Notes: generated by a model from the sequence alone, not told the origin. DNA of 64,000 bases from Acetivibrio cellulolyticus CD2 (GCF_000179595.2 NZ_JH556657.1:540946-604945); one strand, 5' to 3'. Counted from the stretch's first letter, positions 1 through 8,531 are shown. Translations and numbers: made by a program.

Positions 1-262
1 TTCTGTAAAAACATCAAAAAAGGGAAAGGAATTGCTAATCTCTAATCTTACCATACCTCCAATAGCTCAAGATAATGAAATAGAGACTGTAATGTAAATA
101 TTATAAATGCCGCTTTCTCGAGGAAATTTATATGGTTAGTTGAAATTTACAAAGGTATACATTTTTGGTTGATTTTAAAAGTGACGAAAGAGTATTTATT
201 TTGTGTTCAGAAAGATTTTAAATGATATGTGAATATATTCAGAAATAGATATGCCTTTTTGA

Positions 263-334
263 ATACAGAATACCCTTACAAAGGAAAACGGATTTATTGT
301 TGCTGACTTCAGTGCCATTGAGGCTCGTTTTTAG
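263..334 (+). pseudogene. Fragment of a phage family-A DNA polymerase
   Basis: An open stretch of about 23 codons ends at TAG 332-334 and reads FIVADFSAIEARF near its end. This matches the conserved Asp-containing palm motif (VADFSAIEAR) of phage-type family-A DNA polymerases, where it is normally followed by several hundred residues. There is no start codon, and stops lie on both sides, so it is a short dead fragment. It sits about 125 bp upstream of a truncated tRNA-Thr, which fits a decayed prophage or integrative element. Motif recognition is by eye. Confidence 0.55.
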
Positions 335-457
335 TGCGGAACGAATGCGGAACTTAGTAGCAAAAAATCAGTAAAAGTTACTAAATAATAAAAATGGGCA
401 AAAGTTGCAGATGTAGTAATATGAACGAGTGCAACACTTTACCCAAGTTTACAATAA

Positions 458-515
458 GTAGAGCAATTCACTCGTAATGAATAGGTCGAGGGTTCGATTC
501 CCTCCAGTGGCTCCA
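458..515 (+). tRNA. Partial tRNA-Thr(CGU), 5' part missing or degraded
   Basis: The sequence folds as the 3' two thirds of a tRNA. The anticodon stem is ATTCA (466-470) / TGAAT (478-482) around loop CTCGTAA, giving anticodon CGU (Thr). The variable loop is AGGTC. The T stem is GAGGG (488-492) / CCCTC (500-504) with loop TTCGATT. The 3' acceptor strand CAGTGGC is followed by T and an encoded CCA (513-515). The matching 5' acceptor strand (GCCACTG) and the 5' D-stem strand are not found upstream; only GAGC at 461-464 remains of the D arm. It is probably an attachment-site remnant rather than a working tRNA. Confidence 0.75.
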
Positions 516-520
516 CACTA

Positions 521-556
521 AAAGTCTGAAACTTAACGGGTTTCGGGCTTTTTTGT
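521..556 (+). terminator. Intrinsic terminator after the tRNA remnant
   Basis: The stem AAGTCTGAAAC / GTTTCGGGCTT (with G-T pairs) and a short loop are followed directly by a T run. It lies 6 bp after the encoded CCA, as expected for the terminator of a real tRNA transcript, so the 3' side of the tRNA locus is intact. Confidence 0.75.
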
Positions 557-741
557 TTGTAGTAGTATTTTGATTTAAAGCCCTGTTTCATTTAGCTCAT
601 TTCTGTTGTATAATCATTATATAAGAATTTGCATTGTACTTATAATCAGTTTTCAAAAGCTGTTATTGATGAATTTGTGCCCATTTGAGTAAATGCAGCC
701 AATTCTTAAAATACATAAGATTTTTTAGAGGAGATTTTAAT

Positions 742-2016
742 ATGGGTTTTATGGATAAGTTGTTTGGTTCAAAAAAAGATCAAGAAGAATTGAAAGAAGT
801 ACAGACTGAAGAGAGAAAAGAAGAGGGAAAAGAAGAGGAAGTTAAAATAACAGATGAGAATGAATTAGTTATAAAGCTTTTGAAGAAAAAGCTTTCACAA
901 ATAAGTTTTCAGGTAGACGACAATAAAGAAATGGCTGTAATTCCTGCAATTGGCACATCAATCAAGGCTGCAATAAGAGGCAAAAATCAACAGGAAAATG
1001 GTATTATAATTCATATAGATTTTAGCATTTCCAATAATGAATTTGGAGACGAAGGAATATTTGAGTCTCTAGCAGGCATTGGAAAGGGAAATAATTTAGA
1101 ATCGGCTATAGGCAATTGCTTGGATGCCTTTATGGTTAGCGTTTTTAAAGCTGTTTCCGAATCTTTGCAAGACAACCATAACCCAAACCTGGATATAGAA
1201 ACTACTTCAAACGGCCTTGAAAGAATATGGCATCCGCATGTGGGGCCTATATTGGCACAGGGCTTTGAAGATTTAACAGGTCAAAGTAATGATCGTATTT
1301 ATAACCTTTTGAAGGATTTAATAATAAAGCGCTTGAATAATAAGAGGTATTATTGGATAAAGGTCTTTGCGTCAAAACAAGTGAATGGAAAGCTGGCTTA
1401 TCAATGTCTTTTGAACAACAAGCCTTTTTTGGAGGCAGAAAGAATTATTGAAGAATACATAAAAGGTTGGCCTGCAAGTAATAGTTATATGGCAGAAATG
1501 CAATATATAGTAATCCGGCAGTCGGACAAATCATGGAATGAGAGCAGAGAAAAGGATATAGAAAAGGAAAACTTTGATAAAAAGTGTGCTGAATATGCAA
1601 TTAGTGTATTTGAGGACTACAGCCCGGATGATAATGTTGAGGGGCTTATAAATAAAATTGCAGAGTTTACAAAGGACATTAACATGGCATGGGAATTTTA
1701 TTGGTTTATCCCGGCTATATATTGCCGTGTTTTATTAGGAGGGCCAAAATACTCAGATACGGTCGTATTGGTGTTGCCTGACGATAGGAAAATATATAAG
1801 AAGCTCTATGATTTTGAGTCTTATGTAATTGGGGTTGACGTCGTACTTCAAAGAATTCAGACGAATCAAAATCAAGAAAAATTTCAAAAGGTATTATTCC
1901 TATCAGACGAATTTAAGGCGTTACAACAGGCGTTAGCGGGTGGAAGCAGGCCTCAGGACCTTCAGGCGGTTCCAATGGTTTTGATGGCACCTTTGAGTTA
2001 TGTTGTAAAGGACTAG
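742..2016 (+). CDS. Hypothetical protein, about 424 aa
   Basis: I do not recognise a well-characterised family. Start 742 is preferred over the upstream ATG at 685 because GAGGAG at 728-733 lies at proper distance from ATGGGTTTTATG. After a short N-terminus (MGFMDKLFGSKK) comes a Lys/Glu-rich, likely flexible or coiled segment (residues about 12-35), then a mixed alpha/beta body with the phrase RIWHPHVGPILAQGF near residue 165. There is no signal peptide or membrane segment, so it is probably cytoplasmic. The N-terminus plus charged linker resembles small stress or tellurium-type accessory proteins, but this is only an impression. A strong terminator follows. Confidence 0.6.
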   Translation: MGFMDKLFGSKKDQEELKEVQTEERKEEGKEEEVKITDENELVIKLLKKKLSQISFQVDDNKEMAVIPAIGTSIKAAIRGKNQQENGIIIHIDFSISNNEFGDEGIFESLAGIGKGNNLESAIGNCLDAFMVSVFKAVSESLQDNHNPNLDIETTSNGLERIWHPHVGPILAQGFEDLTGQSNDRIYNLLKDLIIKRLNNKRYYWIKVFASKQVNGKLAYQCLLNNKPFLEAERIIEEYIKGWPASNSYMAEMQYIVIRQSDKSWNESREKDIEKENFDKKCAEYAISVFEDYSPDDNVEGLINKIAEFTKDINMAWEFYWFIPAIYCRVLLGGPKYSDTVVLVLPDDRKIYKKLYDFESYVIGVDVVLQRIQTNQNQEKFQKVLFLSDEFKALQQALAGGSRPQDLQAVPMVLMAPLSYVVKD

Positions 2017-2053
2017 TACTTTTAACGTAACTAATTTCTGATATTTTATAATA

Positions 2054-2098
2054 TAAAAAAGGTGGCATTGGGATGGAAATCTTTATGCCACCTTTTTT
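2054..2098 (+). terminator. Bidirectional intrinsic terminator
   Basis: The inverted repeat AAAAAAGGTGGCAT / ATGCCACCTTTTTT has a loop of about 16 bases. The A and T runs on the two sides let it end both the plus-strand gene that stops at 2016 and the minus-strand gene that stops at 2151. Confidence 0.85.
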
Positions 2099-2150
2099 AA
2101 TGTTAAGGGAATTTATATTTTTTGTTCTATGGAATATTGGGTGGGGGATT

Positions 2151-3077
2151 TTAAATCCTGGATGCAATTATGGACTTTATGTCATTTACCAGGTTGATAG
2201 AAGCTTCTATCTCCACTTTTCTTACCGAAACACTTTCAATATTGCATCCGATAGGAATTTCTTTTTCTATTGAAAAATCCAGAAGCTCACTGAAAATAGC
2301 CTTTGAAAGTGAAACGTATTTATTCAGAATATCTTCAGAATTCATCAAATCATTTTCAAGCCACCTCGGTATGCTGATTCCCAGCCACTTCATGAATTCG
2401 AGCGTTTTTAAAGAACCGCATGGCGAAAAAGTAAAGAGAATAGGAACCATTTCTATATGGTTACTCTTACAGTAATAGTAATAATCCGATAGAAAATCTT
2501 TGGCTGCTTCAATATTATAAACGGCTTGAGAAATAAAGTATTTACAACCGCTTTCCAACTTACTTATTATTCTTATATGCTCTTCTCTATTTTTCATATG
2601 CCTTTCCGGAATGGCAACTCCGCCTAAAATAAGATTTGGGTTAGTAGCCTTGCAGATTTCATATGCTTGCGATAAACGCAGCGGAACCTTTTGATTTCTA
2701 GACGCTGCTCCAACGAAAACAGAAAACATATCCTTCCCTGCATCTGATTTGATAAGTTGGCTGAATTGACTGTGCGAATATTTGCCTACGCATCTGTAAA
2801 TTATTTTAGGCACCGCTAAATTCTTAAGATACTCGTTGCTATATATTAATGGATCAATGGTTTCTAAAAATGGGAAGGGTCTGCTATCTTCAATTCTGTC
2901 CTTTTCGTCCTGTATATCATAGATAACTAAACCATCTATATCGAGATCCTTTATTCTCTCAGTTTGCTTTTCTGATATTTCTTTAATTTTTTCCTGTGAG
3001 TTGACCGCTTTTGGAGGGGTCAATCCATAAGTAACAATACCAGGTCTTCTATTTAAAATTTTCTCTTTTAACATCAT
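2151..3077 (-). CDS. Methylenetetrahydrofolate reductase-like protein
   Basis: This protein of about 308 aa has the TIM-barrel pattern of the MTHFR / FAD-linked oxidoreductase family: an early RPGIVTYGLTPPKA segment, IDGLVIYDIQDEKDR, then a run of barrel strands with FISQAVYNIEAAKDFL, as in folate-dependent reductases. Length fits the single catalytic domain (about 290-310 aa). The start is chosen at tandem ATGs (3077/3074) behind AAGGAG rather than the upstream ATG at 3113. The precise substrate is uncertain; many clostridial members are annotated only as MTHFR-related. It stands alone on the minus strand, divergent from the cellulase gene. Confidence 0.7.
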   Translation of the reverse strand: MMLKEKILNRRPGIVTYGLTPPKAVNSQEKIKEISEKQTERIKDLDIDGLVIYDIQDEKDRIEDSRPFPFLETIDPLIYSNEYLKNLAVPKIIYRCVGKYSHSQFSQLIKSDAGKDMFSVFVGAASRNQKVPLRLSQAYEICKATNPNLILGGVAIPERHMKNREEHIRIISKLESGCKYFISQAVYNIEAAKDFLSDYYYYCKSNHIEMVPILFTFSPCGSLKTLEFMKWLGISIPRWLENDLMNSEDILNKYVSLSKAIFSELLDFSIEKEIPIGCNIESVSVRKVEIEASINLVNDIKSIIASRI

Positions 3078-3261
3078 AATCTCCTTTTGAAGGTTATAGG
3101 TAATAGCCAACATTTTATTTTATTATAGCATCATCTTCGGATCTATTGCATACTTTTTTGATAATGCAAATAGGTAAATAGTTATGATTATTTGTACTAA
3201 TCATAACAAAATTCTATCTTAATTTAAGAATTTCGTAAAAGTTGATGATTGTACCAAAAAA

Positions 3262-3275
3262 TCGACTATAGTCGA
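3262..3275. promoter_or_regulatory. 14-bp perfect palindrome upstream of the cellulase gene
   Basis: TCGACTATAGTCGA is a perfect 14-bp palindrome about 90 bp upstream of the GH9 start, in the AT-rich promoter region between two divergent genes. Its size and place fit an operator for a dimeric repressor. No regulator gene is adjacent, and the assignment is inference. Confidence 0.4.
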
Positions 3276-3366
3276 ATGTCTATTTTGTAATATATAATAT
3301 TTATTATTAGATAAAAGTTAATAATATTTTCAAATATAATATAAATATTGAAGGGGAGGTATGGTA

Positions 3367-6231
3367 ATGAAAAAGGGATCAAAAATAAGAAAGGTACAAG
3401 CAGTATTTTTGGCGATTTGTATTTTTGGCACGTTGTTCACAGCGCCTGCTTATTCAGAAACTACAACAACAGATGCTACAACTGTAAATGATTACAATTT
3501 TGCCAAAGCACTTCAAATGTCTTTATATTTTTACGATGCAGAAAAATGTGGTAGAGGTATAACAGATGGAAGGCTTGAGTGGAGGGGTGACTGCCACCTC
3601 GAGGATGAGGCGGTTCCGCTAATACCAATGGAATCAAAAGAAAGTCCTGGTACAAACATGTCACAAGCATTTATTGACAAATACAGAGAGTTTCTTGACC
3701 CAGATAACAATGGAACGTTGGATCAAGGCGGAGGAATGCATGATGCAGGTGACCATGTAAAGTTTGGCCTTCCTCAAGGATATGCTGCATCAACCCTTGA
3801 ATGGGGATTTTATGAATTCCGTCAAGCTTTTATCGATAAAGGCTTAGAAGATCATATGATTGAGATTTTAAGATGGTTCACAGATTATTTCTTAAAGTCT
3901 ACATATATGGATGCAGATGGGAATGTAATTGCGTTTTGTTATCAGGTTGGAAATGGAGATGTTGACCATTCCTACTGGGGTCCACCCGAACTTCAGCAGC
4001 AAGTAAGACCTGCATTCTTTGCTACTTCAGAAAATCCTGCTGCCGATCAGTGTGCGAATGTATCAGCAGCGTTATCAATCAGCTATCTGAATTTTAAAGA
4101 CTCTGATAAGGAATATGCAGAGAAGTGCCTTACAACAGCAAAAGCCCTTTATGAATTTGCAAAAAAATATAGGGGAACGGGTTATTCCGGCGGTTACTAC
4201 GGATCAGCCTATGATGATGACGAAATGTCATGGGCAGCTGTTTGGTTAAATATTGCAACTGGAAATAAACAATACATAGATGATATAGTTTCTGTTAAAG
4301 ATGGAAAATATACAGGTTATATGAAGAAGATTATAGTCAATGAGCAGAATCACTGGCAGAACATTTGGGTACATTCATGGGATGTAGTTTGGGGTGGCGT
4401 TTTTGCAAAACTTGCACCTATAACTAATACTGATAGAGATTGGTATATTTTTAGATGGAATAATGAGTACTGGGCAAGTATACAGCATGAAAATGCAAGC
4501 GATACAGCATATCTTAAACCATCACCTGCAGGTTTCAAAGTAGTAAATACATGGGGGTCTGCAAGATACAATTGTGCAGCACAGCTTTGCTGTCTTGTAT
4601 ATAGAAAGTATACTGGCCGTGAGGATTTTTCCGAGTGGGCAAAAGGCCAAATGGAATACATAATGGGTAATAACCCTCTAAACAGGTGTTACATAGTAGG
4701 ATATGCCGAAAATTCAGCTAAACACCCACATCATCGTGCTGCTCATGGTTCAAAAACAAATAGTATGGAGGTGCCTACAGAGCATCGACATACGTTGTGG
4801 GGAGCTTTGGTAGGAGGTCCTGATGCTGAGGATGTACATGAGGATATCACAACAGATTATGTGTATAATGAGGTTGCTATAGACTATAACGCTGGATTTG
4901 TAGGTGCGTTGGCAGGGCTTTGCACATACTTTGGACAGGATCAGGAAATACTAAAAGATTTTCCTCCAAAAGAAGACCCGGTTGATGTATATTATACTGA
5001 GGCAATGCTTGAACAGGAAAATAAAGAGAGGACTCAGGTAACAATTAAACTATACAATGAGTCTGTTCATCCTCCACATAGAGAAGGAGACATGAAAGTA
5101 CGTTATTACTTTGATATAGACGAAATGCTTGATGCCGGACAGACGGTTGATGATGTTGAATTGCAGATTATGTATGATGAGAACGATTCAAGCTACGGAG
5201 GACCTATTAAATACAGTGGGCCGTTCAAATGGGATGATACTGGAGTATATTATGTAGAGTTTGACTGGTCGGATTATGAAGTTTACGGCACACGTAATAT
5301 TCAGTTCGCGCTTATTGGAGCACAAGACTCAAATTATAAGTTCCACTGGGATCCTACCAACGATTGGAGCAGACAGGGGATAACAGAAGAATTTGTAAAA
5401 AGCAAATATATACCAGTGTATAACAATGGTGAGCTGGTATTTGGATCAGAACCTCCCAAGGGAGTAGCTACACCAACTGCAACGCCTGATCCTAATGCTA
5501 CACCTACTCCTCAAGAGAAGCCATCACTTAAGGTTATGTACAAATATGGATATGCTGATGATGGTATTGAAGGCGTTGGTGATGTAAAAGGAATAATAAA
5601 GGTATTAAATAACGGCAAGAAGCCTGTTGACTTATCAACAGTTTCAATTCGTTACTGGTATACAAAGGATTCAAATTCATCGCAAGATTATGTATTTGAT
5701 TACATTAAAGTTGATGCTGAGAAGGTTGAAGGAAATTTTGTTGAAATTTCAAAACCAGTTGACACTGCTGATAGTTACTTTGACATAAGTTTCAAAGATG
5801 GAGCAGGTGTAATTGGCCCTGGTTCTGATAGCGGAGAAATTCAGTTCAGAATTTCCCAACAAGGGTTACCATATTCACTGTCAAACGATTATTCATTTAA
5901 TGCTGATGCGGAAGGGTATATTGAAAATTCCAAGATAACGGTATACGTTAATTCGGAACTGGTTTATGGCATAGAACCTGATGGAGTGACTACTCCAACT
6001 CCAACACCTGCACAATACGTATATGGTGATGTAAATGGCGATGGTTCGCTAAACTCAATAGATTTTGGAGTTATGAGGAAGTATTTGCTTGGAATGATAA
6101 AAGAGTTCTCTTATGAAAATGGTTTGAAAGCTGGAGACGTTGACGGAAATGGTATGTTCAATTCGCTGGATTTTGCTTATATGAGACAATATATGCTGGG
6201 CATTATCTCAAAGTTTCCGGTACAAAAGTAA
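3367..6231 (+). CDS. Cellulosomal GH9 endoglucanase, GH9-CBM3c-CBM3b-dockerin
   Basis: Secreted processive endoglucanase for crystalline cellulose, docked on the cellulosome. The signal peptide ends near residue 31 (FTAPAYS). The GH9 domain (about 40-540) shows DAGDHVKFGLP (near 126), YDDDEMSWAA, the PHHRAAHGS motif (near 455) and the catalytic-acid motif YNEVAIDYNAGF (Glu near 502). Then follow CBM3c (about 545-695), a Pro/Thr linker, a second CBM3 of the b type (about 720-870), another Pro/Thr linker, and a type I dockerin with two Ca-binding repeats (GDVNGDGSLNSIDF, GDVDGNGMFNSLDF). This order matches clostridial Cel9U/Cel9V-type enzymes. Start 3367 has GGAGG at proper spacing; ATG 3361 lies too close to it. 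Confidence 0.95.
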   Translation: MKKGSKIRKVQAVFLAICIFGTLFTAPAYSETTTTDATTVNDYNFAKALQMSLYFYDAEKCGRGITDGRLEWRGDCHLEDEAVPLIPMESKESPGTNMSQAFIDKYREFLDPDNNGTLDQGGGMHDAGDHVKFGLPQGYAASTLEWGFYEFRQAFIDKGLEDHMIEILRWFTDYFLKSTYMDADGNVIAFCYQVGNGDVDHSYWGPPELQQQVRPAFFATSENPAADQCANVSAALSISYLNFKDSDKEYAEKCLTTAKALYEFAKKYRGTGYSGGYYGSAYDDDEMSWAAVWLNIATGNKQYIDDIVSVKDGKYTGYMKKIIVNEQNHWQNIWVHSWDVVWGGVFAKLAPITNTDRDWYIFRWNNEYWASIQHENASDTAYLKPSPAGFKVVNTWGSARYNCAAQLCCLVYRKYTGREDFSEWAKGQMEYIMGNNPLNRCYIVGYAENSAKHPHHRAAHGSKTNSMEVPTEHRHTLWGALVGGPDAEDVHEDITTDYVYNEVAIDYNAGFVGALAGLCTYFGQDQEILKDFPPKEDPVDVYYTEAMLEQENKERTQVTIKLYNESVHPPHREGDMKVRYYFDIDEMLDAGQTVDDVELQIMYDENDSSYGGPIKYSGPFKWDDTGVYYVEFDWSDYEVYGTRNIQFALIGAQDSNYKFHWDPTNDWSRQGITEEFVKSKYIPVYNNGELVFGSEPPKGVATPTATPDPNATPTPQEKPSLKVMYKYGYADDGIEGVGDVKGIIKVLNNGKKPVDLSTVSIRYWYTKDSNSSQDYVFDYIKVDAEKVEGNFVEISKPVDTADSYFDISFKDGAGVIGPGSDSGEIQFRISQQGLPYSLSNDYSFNADAEGYIENSKITVYVNSELVYGIEPDGVTTPTPTPAQYVYGDVNGDGSLNSIDFGVMRKYLLGMIKEFSYENGLKAGDVDGNGMFNSLDFAYMRQYMLGIISKFPVQK

Positions 6232-6243
6232 TAAACCTGCTAC

Positions 6244-6280
6244 AAAAGGCATCATCTTGTAGAGGGTGATGTCTTTTCGC
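6244..6280 (+). terminator. Terminator of the cellulase gene
   Basis: The stem AAAAGGCATCATC / GGTGATGTCTTTT begins 13 bp after the GH9 stop codon and ends in a T-rich run. Confidence 0.8.
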
Positions 6281-6664
6281 TTTCTTAATCATCGTATTTG
6301 CAGTTGATCGGAGAGTGATATATAAAATTTTCGCTTGTATTATGACGAAAAATGTAGTAAAATATTGGTATATAATCTTTTGTATTTTTGTTTCTTCTAT
6401 TCAAAAGTTTTGTTTTATCTGATGCTTAAGTAATTTTAGCAAAAAGAGCTTATTACAGCAGTCTTGCCGCCAGATTCACTATTTTTAATTGCAATAGGTA
6501 AAATTTATTTATATCGCAGTGATAACTGTCATCAATGGCTTGGGATTTGTGCTGGATAAAACTGCGGAACTATATTTGGCAAATTATTATAATATATAGT
6601 GAAGAATGTTATTTACACAAATAGATGGTGCCGGTTTGGTTAAAAATGTTTAGGAGGTATTCTT
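6281..6664. other. Intergenic stretch without a visible gene
   Basis: AT-rich sequence with no convincing ORF. It presumably holds the promoter of the following zinc-ribbon gene, whose Shine-Dalgarno (AGGAGG) is at its right end. Nothing else is recognised. Confidence 0.5.
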
Positions 6665-7057
6665 ATGAGTATTTTTGGAAGGGACTATAGGAAGGTTAAG
6701 AATTATGGTCCGGTTAAGAGAGAACGATGCAATAATTGCTGTAATGAATCAACATTTCAGTTACAAAAGTTGTCAACCTGGTTTACACTGTTTTCCATTC
6801 CTATAATACCATATAGAACAAACTACCTTCTGGTATGCCCTATTTGTAAAAATTATGAGGAAATTGATAGTTCAGAATTTCTTGATTATGTAGATCTAAT
6901 TCAAAGCCAGAAAGAATCAGAAAACCAATTGCTTTCATCTGACGGCTACATTACTGAAAGCGGCGCAATATACCGTACGGAAACTCAATTAAACTTTATA
7001 AGGCAAATGAAGGAAATTGAAATGGAGCGGGAAAAAAGAAATAGCTCAAATGAGTGA
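6665..7057 (+). CDS. Zinc-ribbon domain protein, 130 aa
   Basis: A small protein whose N-terminal 75 residues form a zinc ribbon: CNNC near residue 20 and CPIC near residue 58, separated by a hydrophobic stretch (STWFTLFSIPIIPYRTNYLLVC). This is the layout of the zinc-ribbon family often linked to TM2 or stress proteins. The C-terminal half is charged and likely helical (RQMKEIEMEREKRN). AGGAGG precedes the ATG at good spacing. The function is unknown; the ribbon may bind protein or nucleic acid. Confidence 0.7.
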   Translation: MSIFGRDYRKVKNYGPVKRERCNNCCNESTFQLQKLSTWFTLFSIPIIPYRTNYLLVCPICKNYEEIDSSEFLDYVDLIQSQKESENQLLSSDGYITESGAIYRTETQLNFIRQMKEIEMEREKRNSSNE

Positions 7058-7068
7058 TAATAACTTTT

Positions 7069-7100
7069 GCTTCAGGTGGAGCCAAATTTCCACCTGAAGC
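7069..7100 (+). terminator. Hairpin after the zinc-ribbon gene
   Basis: Perfect 12-bp stem GCTTCAGGTGGA / TCCACCTGAAGC starting 12 bp after the stop codon. It has no clear T run, so it may be a weak terminator or an mRNA-stabilising end. It lies between convergent genes. Confidence 0.55.
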
Positions 7101-7127
7101 TACCATAAGTGTTTTTACAAAATGAGG

Positions 7128-7286
7128 TCACAGATTTTCCTGTGATTTGCATAAATTCTTTGCTTCTCGGCGTTCTTTTTTAATATTTTTCTTATTATCA
7201 TTATCATGTACCCTTGTTACTGGGTTCAGCTTCCAGGTGCCTCTGATTTCTTTCATTAATTCAATATTACTTTTTTTCTTTTTCAT
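7128..7286 (-). CDS. Small basic protein, 52 aa
   Basis: ATG at 7286 is preceded by AAGGAG at 7-8 bases. The product is very basic, with a central RGTWKLNPVTRVHDN segment. The WxxNPVTRV phrase recurs, from memory, in short uncharacterised proteins of Clostridia and Bacilli. There is no signal peptide or membrane segment. It may be a small RNA- or DNA-binding or spore-related protein. It is too short for usual ORF thresholds but has good start context and coding-like composition. Confidence 0.6.
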   Translation of the reverse strand: MKKKKSNIELMKEIRGTWKLNPVTRVHDNDNKKNIKKERREAKNLCKSQENL

Positions 7287-7357
7287 TTCATAATGCTCCT
7301 TTAATGGTGTTTCAAAAAGTCCTTACCTATTTTGTCTTAAATTTATAGTTCTAAAAA

Positions 7358-7648
7358 TCAGCTGATCTGATACATTCTGTCTTTACTTTTAAATGAACGC
7401 ACAATTTTTTTTATGCTGTCTTCTGATAGATGATATGAAGCCGCCAGGTCTTTTGTGGTGTGTCCTTTTTCATATTTATTAAATATTTCGGTATTGCGTT
7501 TGAGTATGAGAAACTTTGTACCGTTTAATTCACCCCAGCCAGCCCTTTTTTTGTCTTTTTTCGGTATATATATTATTTCACCCTGAATATATTTTTGTAG
7601 CTCATGCAAAAGTTTAGGTGGAAGGATAACCTCCCCATTTTTGTACAT
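7358..7648 (-). CDS. CD3324-family small HTH protein
   Basis: A protein of about 96 aa with an N-terminal segment KNGEVILPPKLLHELQKYIQGEIIYIPKK and a C-terminal helix-turn-helix (TTKDLAASYHLSEDSIKKIV). This is the layout of the CD3324 family, related to the Mor transcription activator HTH, found widely in Clostridia. It is a probable DNA-binding regulator with unknown targets. The start may be ATG 7648 or TTG 7651; GGGAGG lies 9-12 bases upstream. The preceding 31-codon ORF overlaps its 5' end, suggesting translational coupling. Confidence 0.65.
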   Translation of the reverse strand: MYKNGEVILPPKLLHELQKYIQGEIIYIPKKDKKRAGWGELNGTKFLILKRNTEIFNKYEKGHTTKDLAASYHLSEDSIKKIVRSFKSKDRMYQIS

Positions 7649-7709
7649 CAACGATGAAAACCTCCCTTGTGTTGGATATAAAATTATTTGTAATTGCTAT
7701 AGTCCTCAT
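7614..7709 (-). CDS. Possible 31-codon leader ORF overlapping the HTH gene
   Basis: ATG at 7709 follows an unusually strong Shine-Dalgarno (AAAGGAGGTGG, 4 bases away). The ORF runs 31 codons and ends inside the CD3324-family gene in another frame. The product has no recognisable motif. The ribosome site is real-looking, so it may be a coupling leader, or the mRNA may originally have had a different first gene. Confidence 0.35.
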   Translation of the reverse strand: MRTIAITNNFISNTREVFIVDVQKWGGYPST

Positions 7710-8159
7710 CGTGCCACCTCCTTTCAATTTTTTTATTTTTGTATTTTTGTTTGTTGGATTAATAAAAAATCCATGGAATAATAACCACCATGGATTTAAA
7801 ATCTTATCTTTAGAATGCGTAGAAAATGTGATTGAACCATTAAAAAAACACGATAACCTTACCGTGTTAGATGTTTTTAATCTTTTCACAAAGCTTGTTA
7901 TATAAATAACTTAGGTGATGGTTATATCTTATGCTCAAAAGCATAAAGGTTGATCAGAAGAAAACGGGATAAATGGCATAAAACTAAATTAATATGCAAT
8001 CTTCCAATCCAGTATTAAATTATATTGAAGTCACCTTATAAATATTAATAATAGCTATCACCAATTTAACACTCCAATCACCTGAATTTAGATACATACA
8101 ATTATTATATTACAATGGAAAATGTATGTCAAACTGAGTTTGATTTGTATGAATTTGCC

Positions 8160-8197
8160 TGTACGTGAAGGCCGTAACCTTCACGTACAAGTTTTTT
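8160..8197 (+). terminator. Strong terminator without an upstream gene
   Basis: Perfect 12-bp stem TGTACGTGAAGG / CCTTCACGTACA, loop CCGTAA, then TTTTTT. No plus-strand ORF ends upstream within 250 bp, so the transcript it ends may be non-coding. Confidence 0.75.
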
Positions 8198-8328
8198 CTA
8201 GGTGTTAAACCACCCTATACTTTTCAAATTAACCATCTCCTTTCATGAGGATTTAGCCGGCTAAGTTAATTATCTCACCATTGATAAAAGATTGAAAGGG
8301 AAAGAATGGTTATATAAATATTTGCTTT

Positions 8329-8363
8329 GCCTCTTTCATTTTACTCCAAGAGGCTAAATAAAA
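8329..8363 (-). repeat. Repeated hairpin element, copy 1
   Basis: About 36 bp containing CCTCTT...AAGAGG as a hairpin is nearly identical (one difference seen) to 40421-40457. Read on the minus strand, each copy directly follows a terminator hairpin with a TTTTATTTAG tail, which in turn follows a small minus-strand ORF. It could be a conserved 3' element, a small RNA or a mobile repeat. Confidence 0.55.
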
Positions 8364-8386
8364 GAGCACCCTGTAAGGGTGCTTAA
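8364..8386 (-). terminator. Terminator hairpin next to the repeat element
   Basis: On the minus strand, stem AGCACCC / GGGTGCT with a short loop is followed by a TTTT-rich tail that runs into the repeated hairpin. Confidence 0.6.
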
Positions 8387-8411
8387 GACATAATGTTTTA
8401 AATATTTTTAA

Positions 8412-8519
8412 TTATCTAAATCTGTACCAAGATGCTTGGCAAACAGTTATAAGCTGTGTAGCTATAGCTGTTCCAATAATCAAACCAAATACTAACCTAG
8501 ACTTGATATTTTTAAGTAT
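8412..8519 (-). CDS. Possible 35-aa membrane peptide without an ATG
   Basis: On the minus strand, GGGAGG (plus 8524-8529) precedes an open frame whose product has a basic N-terminus, a hydrophobic run (LVFGLIIGTAIATQLI) and ends in SWYRFR. The only codon at proper distance is ATA (8519); a TTG in frame lies upstream at 8531, overlapping the Shine-Dalgarno. The layout (ribosome site, membrane helix, terminator downstream) resembles a small membrane or signalling peptide, but the missing canonical start makes it uncertain. Confidence 0.3.
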   Translation of the reverse strand: MLKNIKSRLVFGLIIGTAIATQLITVCQASWYRFR

Positions 8520-8531
8520 TTTACCTCCCAA

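Larger units (their letters stand above)
7710..8411. other. Intergenic stretch with hairpins, no clear gene
   Basis: It contains a 10-bp inverted repeat AAATCCATGG / CCATGGATTT near 7769-7800, a strong orphan terminator at 8160-8197 and a repeated hairpin element at 8329-8363. Open frames here lack start context and look non-coding. Confidence 0.45.

Noticed and set aside
7654-7905. 83-codon plus-strand ORF with hydrophobic product
   Set aside because: It has no ribosome site and overlaps the better supported minus-strand HTH gene leader and hairpins.
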